From: VRUE01 sp963747765
GTDB taxonomy: Bacteria > Actinomycetota > Thermoleophilia > Solirubrobacterales > 70-9
NCBI GenBank assembly: GCA_963747765.1
Contig: CAVVGH010000005.1
Coordinates: forward strand, 186,001-250,000
Direction of reading: 5' to 3'
Length of the DNA: 64,000 bases
Part shown: one piece after another, positions 63,062 through 64,000 of the stretch
Numbering within the stretch: position 1 is the stretch's first letter
Layout: each line of letters opens with the position of its first letter
Position numbers and translations under genes: made by a program
The notes under the pieces: model-generated
The model's input: only the letters and a program-made list of their open reading frames with translations
What the model was told of the DNA's origin: nothing
Database searches by the model: none

Positions 63062-64000
63062 GCAATTTAGGCGGCCGATCTTCGGCGTGTTGACGGGCAG
63101 GCTTGCCGAGAGCGCCACGCGCATCCAGGTGGTCAGCGGTCCCCGACAGGTGGGCAAGACGACCGTCGTGCGACAGGCGCTGGAGGCGCTGGAGCAGCCG
63201 AGCCACTATGCCAGCGCCGACGACCCCTCGCTGCGGAGCTCCGCCTGGCTCGAGGCACAGTGGGAAGAGGGGCGCCGGCTTGCCCGCGGCCGGCCCGGCG
63301 GCGCAACCCTCGCGATCGACGAGGTTCAGAAGGCCACCGGCTGGGCCGAGACGGTCGAGCGGCTCTGGGACGAGGATCGCCGCTCCGGGCTTCCCCTGCG
63401 GGTCGTCCTGCTCGGCTCGGCCGCGTTGCTCGTCCAACAGGGCCTCAGCGAGAGCCTAGCCGGGCGCTTCGAGCTGATCAGGGCGTCGCACTGGTCGTTC
63501 GCCGAGATGCGCGATGCCTTCGGCTTCAGCCTCGACGAGTTCGTCCACTTCGGCGGCTACCCGGGCGCGGCCGATCTGATGGAAGACGAACCGCGCTGGG
63601 CGTCGTACGTCCTCGACTCGATCGTCGAGACGACCATCTCACGCGACCTGCTCCTACTCACCCGGGTCGACAAGCCGGCCCTGCTGCGCAGCCTCTTCCG
63701 TCTCGTCTGCGACTACTCGGCCCAGATCGTCTCCTACCAGAAGCTGACCGGGCAGCTTCAGGATGCCGGCAACACGACCACCCTCGCTCACTACGTCGAC
63801 CTGCTCGCCGCGGCCGGGCTCGCGGTGGGGTTGGAGAAGTTCACCCCCGGCAAGGTTCGCCAGCGGCGATCGACACCCAAGCTGATGGCCCTCGACACGG
63901 CGCTGATCTCGGCCTCGTCAGACCGTGCCTTCGCCGAGGCACGCGCCGACGGCGAGTACTGGGGGCGGATCGTCGAGACGGCTGTCGGTGCCCATCTCTA
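63051..64000 (+). CDS. AAA ATPase of the DUF4143 type, cut by window edge
   Basis: From ATG 63051 the frame is open to the right edge (316 codons). IQVVSGPRQVGKTTVVRQAL is Walker A and ATLAIDEVQKATGWAETVER Walker B; VVLLGSAALLVQQGLSESLA and GRFELIRASHWSFAEM follow as in AAA_14 proteins. VHFGGYPGAADLMED and the winged-helix-like part (LVCDYSAQIVSYQKLTGQLQ) lead to the DUF4143 region. These ATPases are common, often mobile, and of unclear role. The isolated hairpin and operator-like repeats in front set it apart from the glycan locus, so the locus probably ends near 62880. Confidence 0.85.
   Translation, partial: MSDLQFRRPIFGVLTGRLAESATRIQVVSGPRQVGKTTVVRQALEALEQPSHYASADDPSLRSSAWLEAQWEEGRRLARGRPGGATLAIDEVQKATGWAETVERLWDEDRRSGLPLRVVLLGSAALLVQQGLSESLAGRFELIRASHWSFAEMRDAFGFSLDEFVHFGGYPGAADLMEDEPRWASYVLDSIVETTISRDLLLLTRVDKPALLRSLFRLVCDYSAQIVSYQKLTGQLQDAGNTTTLAHYVDLLAAAGLAVGLEKFTPGKVRQRRSTPKLMALDTALISASSDRAFAEARADGEYWGRIVETAVGAHL

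Noticed and set aside
1..64000. CRISPR array or rRNA genes
   Set aside because: No regularly spaced direct repeats and no rRNA-like sequence were seen anywhere in the window.

Overview
The window is GC-rich chromosomal DNA, dense in GTG and TTG starts, with many ATGA, GTGA and TTGA stop/start overlaps and many transcription units that appear leaderless. With the gene content (WbbL-like GT2 enzymes, prevent-host-death/PIN and RES toxin-antitoxin pairs, long-form RmlA) this points to an actinobacterium, most likely Thermoleophilia/Solirubrobacterales. That placement is inference; there is no rRNA or marker gene here.

Almost the whole window is one large cell-surface glycan locus. 1-7.5 kb: a partial methyltransferase, an SDR epimerase, a methyltransferase with cysteine pairs, a polyprenyl-phosphate-type GT2, a badly frameshifted membrane protein and a split transketolase. 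7.5-18 kb: GT-C-like membrane proteins, two CDP-paratose-2-epimerase-like SDRs, a DPM1-like GT2 and a tandem GT2. 18-19.6 kb: accessory strip with an excisionase-like gene, a decayed integrase and a PHD/PIN toxin-antitoxin pair. 19.7-22.3 kb: a secreted LamG protein with a His/Arg/Lys-rich tail. 22.4-29.9 kb: a tightly overlapping operon (GT4-GT2 fusion, degenerate methyltransferase, pyruvyltransferase, three methyltransferases). 30-34.6 kb: a GT-C-like protein, WecD-like acetyltransferase, ArnC/GtrB-like GT2 and WecE-like aminotransferase, which imply dTDP-Fuc4NAc. 34.6-38.5 kb: Wzm/Wzt exporter and a GT2-methyltransferase fusion. 38.6-39.7 kb: RES toxin-antitoxin pair. 39.76-40.25 kb: a MITE-like structured repeat. 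40.25-45.9 kb: GT2s flanking rmlA-rmlD-rmlB-rmlC. 46-56.5 kb: decaying GMC oxidoreductase and SDR genes, a DPM1-like GT2, a GT-C-like protein, an SDR without the usual catalytic residues, methyltransferases and a GT4-GT2 fusion. 56.5-59.3 kb: GtrA, an inverted second copy of the structured repeat, and the initiating polyprenyl glycosylphosphotransferase. 59.3-64 kb: O-antigen-ligase-like TPR protein, a Ser/Gly-rich anchored protein, a secreted glycosidase and a partial AAA ATPase.

A working model: RmlABCD supply dTDP-rhamnose, and RmlAB with WecE/WecD supply dTDP-Fuc4NAc. The glycosylphosphotransferase primes undecaprenyl phosphate, cytoplasmic GT2/GT4 enzymes extend the chain, and methyltransferases and a pyruvyltransferase decorate it. 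Wzm/Wzt exports it, and the ligase-like protein may attach it. Four DPM1/GtrB-like GT2s, GtrA and six GT-C-like membrane proteins look like a parallel set for lipid-phosphate-sugar glycosylation outside the membrane.

Many genes carry frameshifts, clustered at 3.4-6.8, 35.5-37.5 and 46-55.7 kb, while 7.5-34.6 kb is clean. This is either local indel error in the assembly or real decay; where reading frames can be rejoined, the entries say so.
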